Below, piece after piece: positions 5,472 to 5,506 of a DNA stretch of 5,506 bases. Origin of the DNA: Neisseria lactamica (lineage in GTDB: Bacteria > Pseudomonadota > Gammaproteobacteria > Burkholderiales > Neisseriaceae); contig JUNU01000141.1 of assembly GCA_001067655.1 (NCBI GenBank), positions 1 to 5,506 on the forward strand. The letters are read 5' to 3'. Under the pieces are notes generated by a model, which was not told the DNA's origin, searched no databases, and was given only the letters and a program-made list of their open reading frames with translations. Position 1 is the stretch's first letter. Every line of letters starts with the position of its first letter. The translations under genes were made by a program, and so were the position numbers.

Positions 5472-5506
5472 ATTTGAAGTGCAACTTTCCATAACAGAAA
5501 AGGCCA
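5472..5506. mobile_element. probable start of an IS1655-like (IS30 family) element, cut by window edge
   Basis: ATTTGAAGTGCAACTTTCC followed by ATAACAGAAAAGGCC resembles the terminal sequence I recall for neisserial IS1655 copies, before the transposase gene. Only about 35 bases are visible, the exact outer end is uncertain, and no transposase sequence is in the window. The call rests on memory of the element, not an alignment. Confidence 0.4.

Overview
The window looks like chromosomal DNA of a Neisseria species, most likely a commensal and not N. meningitidis or N. gonorrhoeae. The strongest evidence is ten copies of the neisserial DNA uptake sequence in the dialect AGGTCGTCTGAA: eight exact and two with one mismatch. 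Meningococci and gonococci use ATGCCGTCTGAA, which is absent here. The dialect points to the N. mucosa/N. sicca/N. subflava side of the genus, but the species is not settled. The first 50 bases match, from memory, one end of a neisserial Correia element, and the last ~35 bases resemble the start of an IS1655-type (IS30 family) insertion sequence.

Layout, left to right. Bases 1-221 hold the Correia end, a possible promoter and a large nested hairpin framed by two inverted uptake sequences. Next comes pcnB (poly(A) polymerase I, + strand). A 252-base gap (1593-1844) follows, with a perfect 38-base palindrome made of two uptake sequences (probably a two-way terminator) and a separate perfect 15-bp inverted repeat. 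A minus-strand cluster then runs from right to left: a 57-codon two-helix membrane protein, an MTA/MTI phosphorylase (PNP/MTAP family), and a very AT-rich 90-codon gene of unknown function. To the right is an AI-2E/PerM-family membrane protein gene on the minus strand, divergent from purM (+ strand, AIR synthetase). About 40 bases after purM the sequence becomes IS-like.

Function. The recognised genes are housekeeping: RNA polyadenylation (pcnB), purine/methylthio-nucleoside salvage (phosphorylase) and de novo purine synthesis (purM). A PerM-family gene beside purM is an arrangement also known in other proteobacteria. Uptake sequences lie at nearly every gene boundary, often as inverted pairs that can double as transcription terminators.

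I found no convincing undescribed multi-gene system. The items most worth checking are the nested hairpin in the pcnB leader, the TGTACA-containing palindrome at 1767-1801, the AT-rich orphan downstream of the phosphorylase, the small membrane protein upstream of it, and the apparent half uptake sequence at the IS-like junction after purM.
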